A model generated the notes under the pieces. The model saw only the letters and a list, made by a program, of their open reading frames with translations. It had not been told where the DNA came from and did not search any database. A DNA stretch of 64,000 nt from Eleginops maclovinus (Eukaryota; Chordata; Actinopteri; Perciformes; Eleginopidae): positions 8,495,427 to 8,559,426 of the forward strand of contig NC_086366.1 of the NCBI RefSeq assembly GCF_036324505.1, written 5' to 3'. Both the position numbers and the translations under genes were made by a program. Positions 51,301 to 63,700 of this stretch are shown piece after piece (the stretch's first letter is position 1; the number at the start of each line of letters is the position of its first letter).

Positions 51301-51696
51301 GTTGCAGTTAATCAGGAGACATGATACCTTTTCCTTAAGATGTTTATGTTTTAGAAAGTCTTCTCTGTCATTTTCACAGCAGGTTTATGAATGTTTAATT
51401 AGGCTAAAATGAAAAAAAACAACCCCACCTCCCGCAGTTGTGCTTCTTTTATCCTCTTTTATTGTGTTTTTCTTTCCAACTGAGAAGCAGCACCACAGTC
51501 ACAGTCCTACATAAATGCATCAAGCTCTGAATTAGAACATTAGGCAGTGTGTTTGTTTTTTAAACGTAAGTGTGTGCCTCTCAGTAATTATGATGTTAAT
51601 TCTGGCAAATGGTCTGATTCACTCATTCCACTCTGAATATATATATCATGCTGGACTTCTATTTGGAAACCACTATAAAAGAAGTATTGCAGCACA
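48383..51696. other. Non-coding stretch, no gene seen
   Basis: AT-rich with short unrecognised frames. A slightly CpG-richer patch at 50.78-50.85 kb (GGGATGCGCAAAACGTC) lies in a 66-codon minus-strand frame (50752-50952) with a protein-like composition but no recognisable family. Confidence 0.5.
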
Positions 51697-51712
51697 TTGT
51701 GTGTGTGTATGT

Positions 51713-51807
<95 letters not shown>
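51697..51807. repeat. TG microsatellite: imperfect lead then (TG)45
   Basis: An imperfect TG run with two TA interruptions is followed by a pure 90-bp TG repeat (51718-51807). Overlapping open frames on both strands are repeat artefacts. Confidence 0.97.
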
Positions 51808-51810
<3 letters not shown>

Positions 51811-54800
51811 TCTCATGTTTGCAGCTGGGCCTGGAAATGTGCGTGGGGAGATTAATTGGGATTTGATGCAATAGGACTGGTTGTCCCTAACATGATTATT
51901 GTCATTATTTAATCAACTGTGATTGAATTAATCACTAATGAAATAATGACATATAAACTGCAATCAATGTCACTGTGATTTGAATGCTTATGTTAACCTC
52001 TGTGGCTGCTAGCTCCGAATTCTGATAGAGGAAAGTGCATGACAATAGAAATTAAAACCATAACATGTTGGTTTAGGCTACATGGTTACATCACACATAC
52101 TAACATGCCAACTTAATGAGCCCCTTCTTAAAAATTGGATAGATTAAGGTACATGCATTGCAGATAATGTACAAATCCTCCATATTCAATAGACCAGCAT
52201 ACCAGACTGACACATTTTAAACATAACTTAGATTACATACATACATTATCTTACATATACAACTCAATTAATGAATTTCATAGCACAGCAGAGATACACT
52301 AATATGGTTTAATGTTGTTACATCTAAATATAAACATTTTAGATATCAGACCTATACTATTACTTTAGAGATGTCACTGTCTTAATAGATAAGAGCAACT
52401 CTATTACATTTGCTGAAAACTAAAAGTGTGATACACATTTAAGTGATAATAGGAAGGTGGTATACAAATATTTACTGGGGGCCCAGAATAAGAATATTTT
52501 AGAATGCATGTGTGTCTAATATTCAGACATGTTTGATCTTTTATATCCTGATATCAGGATATATAATCTGATAAAGAGGTTGGTCAAAGTGCCTTGATTA
52601 TCAGGAGCATTATAGTTCTCTAACATTGAATATAAAGTACCGATTTCCTGTCAGCATTCTGCAATAATGTTGTTCACACATGCAGAATGTTGAGAGTTTT
52701 AACCGACTGTATCCAATTTTGTAGTACAATTAAGACATGTGTCTGGGAAATGTGGGCGTCTGCCAATTAAAACGCTCTCTGCTCCTTCCACTCTGTATCG
52801 GTATTGCCCAAATGATTGCTATTCAGATGTTGCATTGAATAATTTCTCTGACCAGGGATGTGGGAGTATAAAGCCTCCACTGGCCTCCCTCCCACTTCAC
52901 TCCCTCCTTCCTATCTCAGAACTTTCCATAAATATTTATGAAGCTATTTGAATAATGTGAATTGGAATGACACAATATCATTTTGAGAAGAGGCGAGTAA
53001 AAATAGCAGGAAGGTGAGGAATGGCAAACAGCAGTGGGGGAAGAGTATTCCAGACATGTAATGTGAATACTTAAGGGGCCAAACAATGGACCCTGCCACA
53101 GAGGTGCCAATAAATAGGGGCAGTGTTCATAATGGTTTGCGCTGTCAGTGAATACAATCTCAAATGTGATCATTTTCGACAATATCTCAAAGACATTACC
53201 GACAGTAATTACACTTCTCTGGGGAAGAAAGACAGTGCAACAAAAGTGGTGGTGGCATATGAAACAAGTGACGACAAGGGGGGAAAAATATGTTTGTAAA
53301 TGGGGAGTAAAGTGTCACAGAAGTCTCACAGGAACAGAGAAGAGAGAATGAGATTAGGTGCTGGAAGAAAAGCGAGGCTCACTCTCAGGCAACATAGAGA
53401 ATAGAAAAAAAGACATGCACTGAGGGAGTGAGGTGAGAATGGCATCTCTCGGGAGGGATAATGTGGGAAAGAAGAGGGGTGTGTGGTCTTGCTGTGTGAC
53501 ACTGCTGTGTGCTTTGTGGAACTGTAGAGTTGATTCTCTCGTTGTGTAGGTGACAGTGCTGCCTTGATGTCTCCCGCAGGCAGAGGCACCTCATGTTCCA
53601 GGAACAAGAAATGCAATCTTTTAGCTAGTTCCAGTCTTTAAGAAATGTGCTTCCTTGAAACTGCTTCACCTTTTACAAAAATAGAAACGTCATGGATCAT
53701 TAAAATACAGCGACATTTGAATAACATTGGAACAACTATTGCATGAGTTCATGTTTCAATGTCACCTTAATTAAATGTTTTTCCCTGACAACACCATGGG
53801 AACAATGAACAGCAAAACAACTAAATACATATATCCATTTTCCTTTACAAGTTCAGGTTCAGTTTCACTATAATTTGGATACACTTTGTTATGATTAATG
53901 TAAGCTAAGTCTGCGTACGTAAGGCCAACTGATTTACCATTGCATATATTTTTTTTAAAAGGTTAAGTTATGTCAAATGTTTGTGTTGGAGATGTATCAG
54001 AGTAGCAGTTCGAGTTGAAGCTCTTTACGTGTCTGGAAGTGTAAATACCCCAAAAATAAACAATGAGAAAAGCTTTTGAATATACAGTTGTTAGCTCGAG
54101 GCAGTTGAATGGTTGTATTATATAAGAACTGAAACTTGTTGACAGCTGAACAAATCATTTAAACGTTCAACTTGAAAACAGCTGAGATTCTGGTGCGTGT
54201 TTGTGCCTTGAAGGTCTTTGATAAGTACACTCAAGAACAACTGTCATCTAAAGAGAGAGAGACTGAAGCGTCTTAAAAGTCAGTTTGTGTTTCAGTTATA
54301 AAATGTCGGTTAACCAGAAGGCAGTGTAAGCAATAGCCATTATAAAGAGACGCCATTATTGTTTTCATCAATGCTTCATCCATATCTAAAGGATATAAGT
54401 ATAATGTTGTATTAAATACTAGTAGCATATTATCCGGTTAATCAGCTTAAGTGATATATTGAAAAGACACAATCAGAATCAAAAGTTGATATGAAAATGC
54501 AGCATGTAAAATGAGCAACAAACTGCGAGTCGCATAATCAGTGAGGATTCAGTTAAGCAGTCTGCCAACCCAATAGGATTGTGTCACACTTCACCATCTT
54601 TTGTTGAGTAAAAAAAAAGATACATACGAAACAATGGTCTCTGCGTAATTAGTTATTTAGATCCACATTAAACTATGTCCTTGCTCCAATCTTTTTTGAA
54701 AGGAGCTGAATCTGTTTTTGTTATCACTTAGAGCAGGGCACAAAGAGTTGAGAGGAATAAAAGACCTGAATGAATGAGGATGGGGATAAAGTAGTGGAAA

Positions 54801-56000
54801 TTGATTTTAAACAAGTGCTTCTTTCGACAAAAGCTTGGCATCTGAAGTGAAAATGGTCTTGAATAAGTATTGTGGTGGAAATGTGGTTTAGGCCCGATAA
54901 AAGAAAGCCAGAGGCGAGGTAGACGGAGACGATCAGTCCAGAAAAGGAAGATAAAGAGTGATTAACTAAATAAATGAGAAAAGTGTCACCACCGAAGCGA
55001 GAGAAACAACCTCAAAAACAAGAGTGAGTAATGAAACGGTGAAGGCAAGTTTGGGTGATTAGGTGCAACAAAAGAGGAGACTTACTGATGAAAGCAAGAT
55101 GTTCCTCTTCAAATCTTAACATCCTTATACATCACAGCAGAGTGCACCAAGTGTGTAAGATTTAGCGGCATAGCAGTGAGGTTTCTTTGCAACATGGCGG
55201 ACTCCGATTATTATAGTATGTCTTAGCAATGCATGACATATTTCCTATCTCCATTTCCCGTCGCTAATGTATTCAGACATACAAGCTGATTTGGCAAAAA
55301 GCTTTTTGAAGAGTTGAATGCCAAGAGAAAGGACTTTCAGCCGATTCGTTGTTACAGTCTTTTGCATTATGTGCATTGTGTTCATTGAGTTGTTACCCTA
55401 TAATGCTTTCCATTATAAGTATTAATAACCTGTGTGTTGAAATGCCTTTAAAAACATGGCATGGCACGTATGTCATTATTAGTACACTTATCAAATGTCT
55501 TGTTCTTACATACAAGAGAGCTAAGTAATGCATTGTTAGAGAACATTACCGATCTAGTCTTTACCTTCAGATTTCATTAGATAGACGCAAGGAAGGAAAT
55601 AGTCCTTTCAGTCTTGTGGAAAGCAACTAAAGCAGTTTGCTCTATCCCTGCCATCCCACAGTGTTCATAATGGAAATTAGATTCAGTGTGACATGTGGAT
55701 AATTCACCAACTGGGACGTAAATCTGATGATGTAGAGGAAACTTATGACAGCTCCTGAGAAACACTTTATTCCCAAGTCGAAGTTTTATCATTTTGATTC
55801 ATACAGCGAGAGAGCAGAGGAGGGAAGTAGTGCTTCTGGATCTGCAGGGCTGTGTTCATGGAGGCGCTTTACTTTTGGGCCACATTAACTCCAGTGACAT
55901 TGATCCCAAAATACGTTGGCTAGCTTAACAACTGCCTACCAACTTAAATGTAATCTATAGCCAACGATGACCATATGTCCTAATTAGTTGAACCTATTAT
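51808..56000. other. Non-coding stretch, no gene seen
   Basis: About 4.2 kb with no recognised gene. It contains a perfect 22-bp palindrome at 52542-52563 and a purine-rich plus strand around 53.21-53.49 kb and again around 54.74-55.08 kb. Frames of up to 96 codons on the minus strand at 53.33-53.62 kb fall on the complement of the purine-rich run and have low-complexity composition. Confidence 0.5.
52542..52563. repeat. Perfect 22-bp palindrome
   Basis: The left arm TATATCCTGAT (52542-52552) is followed without spacer by its exact reverse complement ATCAGGATATA (52553-52563). The centre is GATATC. Confidence 0.95.
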
Positions 56001-56330
56001 AACTGATTTAATTGGCCAGTTGGGGACACCCCCCCTGTCAGTCATTGCAACCCTATTTGGGGTTTTTTTTGGCTTATGGAAGGGGTTAGTCATATTAACT
56101 TTTTTTTGTTTTTCAGAAGAAATGGCTGGCTCTTTAGCTGCTAAATACTCTGTAATATTCACTAGCTGGTTCCTTATTGTTTCTTTAGGCTATTTGGTAT
56201 TAAGCATGTATCATAGGCTTCTCTGGCTGCTGCACCTGAAAATGAAAATGATGCCAATACGAGCAAGAGTGTCCTTTGATAGATTATTAATGATCAAAAT
56301 AGCAGGTATGTTACATGAGTTGTGTCTTGC
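56001..56330 (+). mobile_element. Probable fragment of a dispersed teleost repeat
   Basis: The segment around GAAATGGCTGGCTCTTTAGC, followed by TGCTAAATACTC and ATTCACTAGCTGG (about 56118-56168), recalls a dispersed sequence I associate with teleost non-autonomous DNA elements. A 115-codon frame covers it (56020-56367), but it opens with TTG and shows only hydrophobic stretches and no domain. I could not define element ends, so the limits are approximate and the family unnamed. Confidence 0.3.
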
Positions 56331-56691
56331 CAGTTCTCACACATCAAAGCATTATGGGAAGCTATAAGTGTCTACATATCTTGCATGGGGTAATCATGAA
56401 TCCACCTCATCTCATCAGTTCATATTTCATCTTTTGCCAACTTTATTTTGGTACATGCTACCTTTTTATATGCCCAGTTGACAATGACAGACTGACTGGG
56501 CTATGTATAGCTCTTTGGTAACTGCCACTGAGTCCTATTAAATTAATGGAAAAGTACTATTTTCTAATTCTTCTCCTCACAGAGCTTTTTACTAAGACAC
56601 CTTTCACAGATGTTCCAGACCTAATTACAGATAGCACACTGACCTGTTCTCTTTACATACAAATATTATGGGAGCTAACCTCTAAGCCATT
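56331..56691. other. Spacer, nothing recognised
   Basis: AT-rich sequence between the possible repeat fragment and the TTAA element. Confidence 0.5.
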
Positions 56692-56695
56692 TTAA

Positions 56696-57168
56696 AGGGG
56701 CCATATTATGCTTTTTCCCCCCCCCCCCGGTTTTCCCCTTCCTGCAGTGTGTTACATACAGTATGTTTATGTGCATGTAAATGGTTTACAGTTTCTTTTC
56801 TAAACCCCCAAGGAATGGCTCGTTTGTAATCACGTGTTTACTTCTATAAAATAGTGACATCAATAGGTAACACTTGCACGTCTATTGGCTATAGCACTCC
56901 AACACATTGTACGTGATTGGCTAAGGGGTGGGACATCTCGGGCAGTTGACCAGTCACAACAGATTTGGCCAACAAACCAATCAGAGCAGACTAGGCTCTG
57001 GTTTTAGACATAGGGTGAAAAGAGGTGCTGCAGAAAAGAAAGCATGAGTAAATAAAGAGCTTGTTGGACATTAAAGCATGGACATTTGTCACAGTAGAGG
57101 CACAACATACAAATATGAAATTATTAGTTATAATAATGAAACCTGAAAATGAGCATAGTAGGGCCTCT
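56696..57168. mobile_element. TTAA-flanked non-autonomous DNA element, complete copy
   Basis: The left end AGGGGCCATATTATGC (56696-56711) matches the reverse complement of the right end, AGAGGCCCTACTATGC (57153-57168), at 13 of 16 positions. TTAA lies on both sides (56692-56695 and 57169-57172). The element is 473 bp. It contains a C12 run (56717-56728) and inverted CCAAT-type boxes. Its interior recurs in inverted orientation at 46.9-47.3 kb, proving it is dispersed. No transposase is encoded. The TTAA preference points to the piggyBac group by inference. Confidence 0.78.
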
Positions 57169-57172
57169 TTAA

Positions 57173-57430
57173 GGTTTGTAGTTACAGGTAGGTTTGAGGT
57201 GAAAGGGCCACAGGACAGTGACTCATGCCACTTCAAATGGCGGCTTTATCCTGCCTCTGTAAACCATAGCAGAAATGTTAATCAATCACTGATGTTATAA
57301 AATATGTTCCTCTGTTGCTTGAACCGTAGAATGCCCTATTAATCAAACACCTATCAATCAGTTTCTGTGTTTGGGAGGGAGGTGCTCTGACACTGTGGCC
57401 GATGTGTTGAATGAAGGTGTTGAGAAATGG
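57173..57430. other. Spacer, nothing recognised
   Basis: Non-coding sequence between the TTAA element and the 57.43-kb hairpin, with only short chance frames. Confidence 0.45.
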
Positions 57431-57460
57431 AGACAATAACCGTGCGTCAGGTTATTGTCT
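57431..57460. repeat. Inverted repeat, 11-bp perfect stem with 8-nt loop
   Basis: AGACAATAACC (57431-57441) and GGTTATTGTCT (57450-57460) are exact complements around the loop GTGCGTCA. A second small hairpin (CCCG/CGGG) follows at 57463-57475. The stem is shorter than a microRNA precursor needs. Confidence 0.8.
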
Positions 57461-57624
57461 TTCCCGGTAGTCGGGCCACATAAAAGCCTTGTTACCCATT
57501 CCTCTACTGCTTTATTTGTCATCTTCCATTTGGCTTTCACCTTCAAAGACCAACATCTTTTTTTTTTTCCATCAGCCAACATTTTCTTCATTGGTTCACA
57601 AGACTTGAATATCAATTCTATGTG

Positions 57625-57671
57625 TCCTTTTTTCTCTCTACCGCTCTCTCTTTCTTTCTCTCCCTCTCCCC
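57625..57671. repeat. Polypyrimidine tract
   Basis: A 47-nt stretch that is almost entirely C and T on the plus strand (CTCTCTCTTTCTTTCTCTCC core), with one A and one G interruption. Confidence 0.85.
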
Positions 57672-57960
57672 ACACATTTCACTACATTTTCTTAGAACTG
57701 GAGTAAATGAAAACAGAGGCCTTAGGATTCTTTGTTCTTCATTTGATTGGTTGTGCCACTTCACAGTCTATCCTTTGGAGACGTTGCATGGCCGTGAACT
57801 TTAGCTGGATTTCTTTTTTTTTCCTTATCTGCTTATGCAAAAAAGTTGTACTGAAAGTATCCCTTTAAGTCACAATATTCTTCAACAAAGCTACAGACAG
57901 GGGCATTCATTGCTTATGGAATAGTCACAACTATAGAGTTTCTGCAACTTGGCTGTGAGT
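57672..57960. other. Spacer, nothing recognised
   Basis: No gene or recognised repeat. Confidence 0.45.
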
Positions 57961-57971
57961 AGAGGTGTGTT

Positions 57972-58520
57972 AGAAATGTTCGTTTATTTGAAGCCCAGGA
58001 GTCGGTTTAAAAGAAAGAAAGAAAATCTCCTTTAAAAGTTATAAAAGGAGTGTTTAATAAAAGAGGCAGTAGTAGGTTTTACAAAGGTTTCACAGCTGTG
58101 GCTCCAAAGCTCAATACACACTTGAACAGGCCCAAAACATGAATAGAATTCACGAGGTGTTCACTGTCCGAGGGTCCGAGCAAAAAGAGACCGCTTCCTG
58201 TGTTGCATTGCTCTTTGTCCAGAGGTCACCTCTTCCTATTGGTCGCTTCAAGTCATATCAGTACTTCCGGTCAGTTCGGTGTATACGTGGCATAGGGTCA
58301 TCTCCCTCCTTTTGGTATTACAGCGGCAATAAGGAGAATTACTCATTGTGTGTTTTATGTATAACACCACAAGTGATTCCCCTATTCACCCTTTATTTAC
58401 ATTCCGCTCGTTTAGGAAAACAACGCTCAAACCCGCAGCTTTCTTCCGTCCGGCCTCAAGCGTCATCAATGTTGTATACATCCGGTTGCGAATTCACCAT
58501 TACAAAATAAGATTGCATTT
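57972..58520 (-). mobile_element. CpG-dense block, possible solo LTR in minus orientation
   Basis: From about 58140 to 58500 roughly 20 CpGs occur, the highest density in the window, including TCCGAGGGTCCGAG, TTCCGTCCGG and CCGGTTGCGAATTC. Read on the minus strand, the CpG-rich half is followed by an ATTAAA (complement of 58055-58060), an AATAAA near 57983 and a TAACA end near 57972. That is the order promoter-like to polyadenylation-like expected of an LTR. A 123-codon plus-strand frame (58139-58510) has no recognisable motif. No TG...CA pair or target duplication could be fixed, so a CpG island or another young insertion is equally open. Confidence 0.33.
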
Positions 58521-60627
58521 CAAAATAAGTCAGTGTTGCGGTTACTCGGAATATTGATTATTATTTCCTACAGGTGCAACAACTCCAGATTTGCACTAAC
58601 CACATTCTTAACTGTGCCTGCACACTGCCTTTGCACAATCTGCGTTTTCATATACAGCCATCACTCAATGGAATATTCTCCCAGCTGAGTTTAAGAACCG
58701 CACTTTCTCCTATGGTGCAAAAAAAATGGATATTAAGCAACCATTCATGCCAACATTAATTCATTATAAATGAGTTTTTGTTCAATTATTAGTGAATTGT
58801 ACTATTGTGTTGAATTGTACTTAAATTGTGTTTAATATTGTTTGTGTTATAGAGATTATGAAATAGTATTAATGTGTGTTGTTTGCTATGCACCTGCCTA
58901 AGGACTGCAGATGGAAATTAGCTGGCATAAAGCATTTCTTCTTGTTTATGAGATAAATGTAATGTATGCATGGTCCTCGTACAACATAAATACATACAAT
59001 AGCAACCCTCTGCAATTACATTTAGTCAATTTAATTCATTTTAATAGGAATAACGTTGGAGTATCAAGGATCTCAATCCTTACTTGAAAAGAGCCTGTCA
59101 TTATTCCAGAGCTGTGTCATCAACATTTAGTGGCCTACAGCTTCCCCGCGCATCTAAACATTGAACAGTGGGTGCATAAGGCATAAGCATTGCACTCAGA
59201 TGATCCTTGGTGCATAAAAATATTGAATGGTATGTTTGTTCTTGTTATGGCCATTCAGCTCACTCTCAATGTGACTGCAAGCCATACATTTTATGTAAGC
59301 TTTGGCAGTTAATATACAGTATTTTAATATGAAAAGAGTAGCAACTGTAGCATAAAGTAGTGACTAGCCCCAAATACCTGCAAATCACACATAAAAAGAT
59401 GATTAGTCACATTACAATAATTCACCTCCATTTTTAAATACATTACAAAACAAATGTGGCAAACTTGTCAGTAATTGATCCACTTGATACAATGCTTTTC
59501 AGATAACCGTTAATTATCCAAAAACAGTCCTGTATTTGTTCTGCTGATGCCGCTTTCATTGTTTCTTGATCCATTCCCATGGACGCCATGCAAAGAAGGC
59601 TTAACCAAATAAGAAATGAAAATGCCAGTTAAATCGAGCAAAATGTGATCAGCTAAAAACCCATTTAGACAAAGCATACTTGGAGAAATTGCTTTGATTT
59701 GCTTTGGTTTCCTCATTAATGGTTATTTATCTAAGCAGCGATGTCAATTGGTTCTACTTTGTTAACATATAGACTATAGTCACAAATACTCCTAATACAG
59801 TTCATCAGAGACACCATGTAAACGTTATTCTGGATATATACAAGGAGATGCTGCAGTGGAGTAACATTGGCGCCATTTCAATTTGAAGCCGTCACTCAAG
59901 GCAGATCAGATCCCGAAGTAAGAAGAGCTCTCCTGCTACTTCATGGTACAATGAAGCTCTGTCATGCTTCTTAACTCCCCGATTCCCTCTGATGTGCCAG
60001 ATCATGACAAGTTAAATTATATGACAAGTTATCTGTCCCAAATATTTACCTCTCACAGGTCATTGTATAACACCTGTCTATCCATCAATACATCTCAAAA
60101 ACAGTATGCAGTACTTGATTATGTGTTATATTATATTCAAAATGCTGCTAAACAGTCTAGTTGGGTCAAATGCAGACACAGTGTTCCCCTTTTTTTATTT
60201 GAGGACTGATGATATAAAACTTACTAACTTAGCACTTCTCACAAATAAACAATATAGGGCTCAGAGTGATTTGGCAGACAGCAGAGGTACTTCAGCAAAT
60301 GTAATTAATGTAAAGGCAGTTAAAAATCTAACAAAAGCTGTTTAAAACACATTGCTTAACCAGTTAATATAAAACAAAAACAAAATAGGTCTACATTATC
60401 TACTGGCTTCTCTGTTTACAATTTAAAAGTGATTTGCAGATACAGTAAAACTACAATTTCCTCCTTGCTGACAATACAGAGGATCACTACAGTTGTTCAT
60501 TAATGACAGTCTGCCTTTGGAGTGAGCAATTTTAGCATCTGGAAAATGTCAAATGACGGTTTTGTTTTCAGTGTTCTTGTCTCCTGTCTCTTTATTGAAC
60601 TATCCAGAATTGTTCTTAATTTTTAAG
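58521..60627. other. Non-coding stretch, no gene seen
   Basis: AT-rich sequence with short unrecognised frames only. Confidence 0.5.
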
Positions 60628-60729
60628 TTTATTCGGTGTCAATGTGGTCTCAACGTTTATTTGGTCTCAATGCGGTCTCAACGTTTATTCGGTCTCAATT
60701 CGGTCTCATTGTTTATTCGGTCTCAAATT
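60628..60729. repeat. Minisatellite, 28-bp unit, about 3.6 copies
   Basis: Three 28-bp units (60628-60655, 60656-60683, 60684-60711) and a partial fourth (to about 60729). Each unit is two 14-bp halves, TTTATTCGGTCTCA followed by ATGCGGTCTCAACG, so GGTCTCA recurs about every 14 bp. Units differ by a few substitutions. Open frames across it are artefacts of the unit length. Confidence 0.93.
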
Positions 60730-63700
60730 AAGTATTTTAACCTTGTCTTGCAATTTCGTGCTTCAGCAAAATCTTAATTTAAGTCCAGACTTTTGTTACT
60801 TTAGTATATTTTGCTTGATTGTCAGTAAAAGCATATATTTTTGACCAATTCAGAATAAGTACTACACGTCTTCCTTGCAAAAGTCCCACTGATATAGCAA
60901 GTACAACTTAATGCAACGGACTTATCTGCCATGACCCTCAACCTTTATCCCGACTCTCTCCCGTATTGGCTGGCAAACACCTTTCATTTCAGCACCTCTA
61001 AATCCCCCTACCTCGTTAATGATGTGCAATTATCTTGGAGTGTGTGTGAGGTGAAAACTGATTTTTTCATTGTGTGGCTGTTGACAGGCTTGACATGAGT
61101 CTAGTTGTCCAGGGCTGCCTGTCTTTCATGCAATTGAGACCCTCTGGGTTGACATTTGCTCCTTAGGGGACACTCCCTGACAGAGTTCAGGAGGTAAAAT
61201 GACTTTTTGGCTTTCTCTCTCCTTCCATCATCCAAAGGAACACAGCAACATTTCTCTCTAAATGCAAATGGACGAAGGCTTTTATGTGCTGCACTGACCG
61301 AACATTGGCACTCCACTGCGATTCTGGCAGGGTGGGTGGGGACTGTTGAAAGTGCTGGTTCTGGGTGAATGTCATCAACTCCTGTAGGTCCTCAATCATC
61401 CTTTGCTTTGGACAGCTCTTACACTAGAATGGATGCTTAAAGTAGAAGCTTGAAAGCTTTATTTCCTAGATGACCGCATGACTGCATTTCTAAAGACGTA
61501 TATAATCTCTCCAGTTCCACACAGAATGAATATTGGCTATGTAAAGTATTTGTGCCACGAGTGATCTGCTTCTCAATGTATTATTCATGTATCATTATAA
61601 AAGGATGAAATTCCTCTCCCATCTTCTTCACCATGTATGGGTGTGATAAACCGAATACAATGCAGAAACTGAATAAATGGCTCTACAGTATTTTAAGTAG
61701 TAGACCAAAGAGACTCTGAGTCCAACCTCTGTGTTTCTGAACCATTACCCGAAAGTTAAAATATTGAGTATGAACTCTGAAATGAATGCTTTGTCTGTCA
61801 TTTTCCCTGTGTACAGGGCTAAACAAAATATCCATTAATTGATTCATGAACCACTTGGTTCAGATTATTGGGTCTCACCAATTTCCTCTCTCTGCCAGTG
61901 TAATATATAAACTTTGTTAACAAAGGTCTTAGATATAGATCAGCAGCCCTGATGAGATAAGATGTTGGTTCCGTTCCTAGAATGATTATCAGGCTTTTGA
62001 AAGCAATTGCCTCTTTCACTCCCTTTAGTTGTCTAAAAAAACAATAGTAAAACTGACCTTTAAACACAAAGATGATGCTTTAGACTAAAAAGTGAAGCTT
62101 TTTTTTATTACATTATAAATAAATAAATGGCATACTATCTCTTGTCATGTTTTGTTTAATGCTTGGGTACCACATCCTCCTAAATTGGCTGTTAAATGTT
62201 ATTTGTCATGACAGTGGAATAAGATTGGTAGTATATTCGACTTCAAAGCTAAGTGGCTGAGCTCTGCTCACATGAAGAAGTAACATTTCTAGAGAAGAAA
62301 AAATATATCTCTCTGAGAAGCTTTCAAGGCTCAGGTACAAAATTAAAGTATATTTTCTTTGACACCTTACAATTTAGGTTCTACTGTGAAACGTTCACAA
62401 ATATGCAATCTAAAATGATCTGATGGCACAGGTGCCTTCATTTCTGTGTATTCTACTGTTAAAGAATATTTCATTATGTCCCTCCATCATAGAGTTGTTG
62501 ACTTTGCTCTGTTTTTGAGTCTGCATGTCTCACACCTGTCTGATCCTATTAGACCACAAAACATCCACAGAGCTGATTACCACTGTAGCTCAGCAGATGG
62601 TGAGCTGATGACCATTCATAATGGATAAAATGAACATTAAATCACCCGATAATAGACATTTGATTGGATTTTACTTCTATCAAGGGAACCAAGGGAGCTG
62701 GAGTTGGTATTTGAAGTTTGGACTTGAATATGTCCCTTTGAATGTAGCAGAACAATCCTATTCAATTTAATTTTGTAGAGAGCAGTACTCTGCAGTCCTT
62801 TATTTTAAATGAAGTCCACATCCGAACATGGGACACTGCAAAGTCAGTATTTTCTCTCTTGTTAAGAGGGCTGATGTGTGTCCCCTCGGTGTCCAGTCCT
62901 TGGTAGTGTTACCCTATATGCATGTCCATGTCCTCCTATATCTGATCCAAAGAGGGACAGCTGTCCTCTGTCAGAGCCAGAGGGATGGAGCGGCTCTCCT
63001 GTGTCCTTTCAGTGTTCGGAGCCTCAGTTCTCTGTCTCTCCTCCGCAAGATATTTCAGGTTTCTTATATATAAATATTTTAGTTCCAATTATTTCACAGA
63101 TGAAAGAAAATTGCTATTAAGGCAATGTATACTGCTTTTTGGTTAACCTTATACCAGTGCATGTTTTGGCATGAAATGAATGAAAGTCATAGGGTTAATT
63201 CAGGAAGCTACATATATTTGCATTTATAACACACCGTTTTAACGATTGCTGTGTTTTAGCTGTCATTGCCGTTCCCATTATTTTTGCTGCATCCCTTTTT
63301 GCCTCATTGTTTACTTTAAAGCTATTTTTGCTTCATCGATACTTGGCTGACTGGACTCCAGTTAAATGACATCATCAACGGAAATCCTGAATAGTTCCAC
63401 CAGGGCAGAAAGAAAGGGGGAAAAAGGAAGCAGGAATAATTAAACAGCTTCTTCCTTCTTCAATGCCATTCATATATCAGTGGGGTTGATACTCCATATT
63501 CAGTACAAATAATTAGGTGAGGTGTATTGTATTAAAAGCTGGTTGTATCTTAAGTCCCCTCTGAAGCATATAAATGCATCAGTACTGTTTAACTAATTAC
63601 AACCCTTTTTACGTTGCTGCTGTGTCTAGCCGAGTAATTGAAACAAGAACACATCATTTTATACTTTTCAAAATTCCAAAAAATGACCTATTCATTTCGT

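Noticed and set aside
54880..55080. Purine-rich, Arg/Lys/Glu-rich reading that might pass for a coding segment
   Set aside because: Stops interrupt it in every frame, and the composition is explained by the purine skew.
56020..56367. 115-codon frame with hydrophobic stretches that could look like membrane segments
   Set aside because: It opens with TTG, its hydrophobicity comes from T-rich DNA, and the region looks like a repeat fragment.
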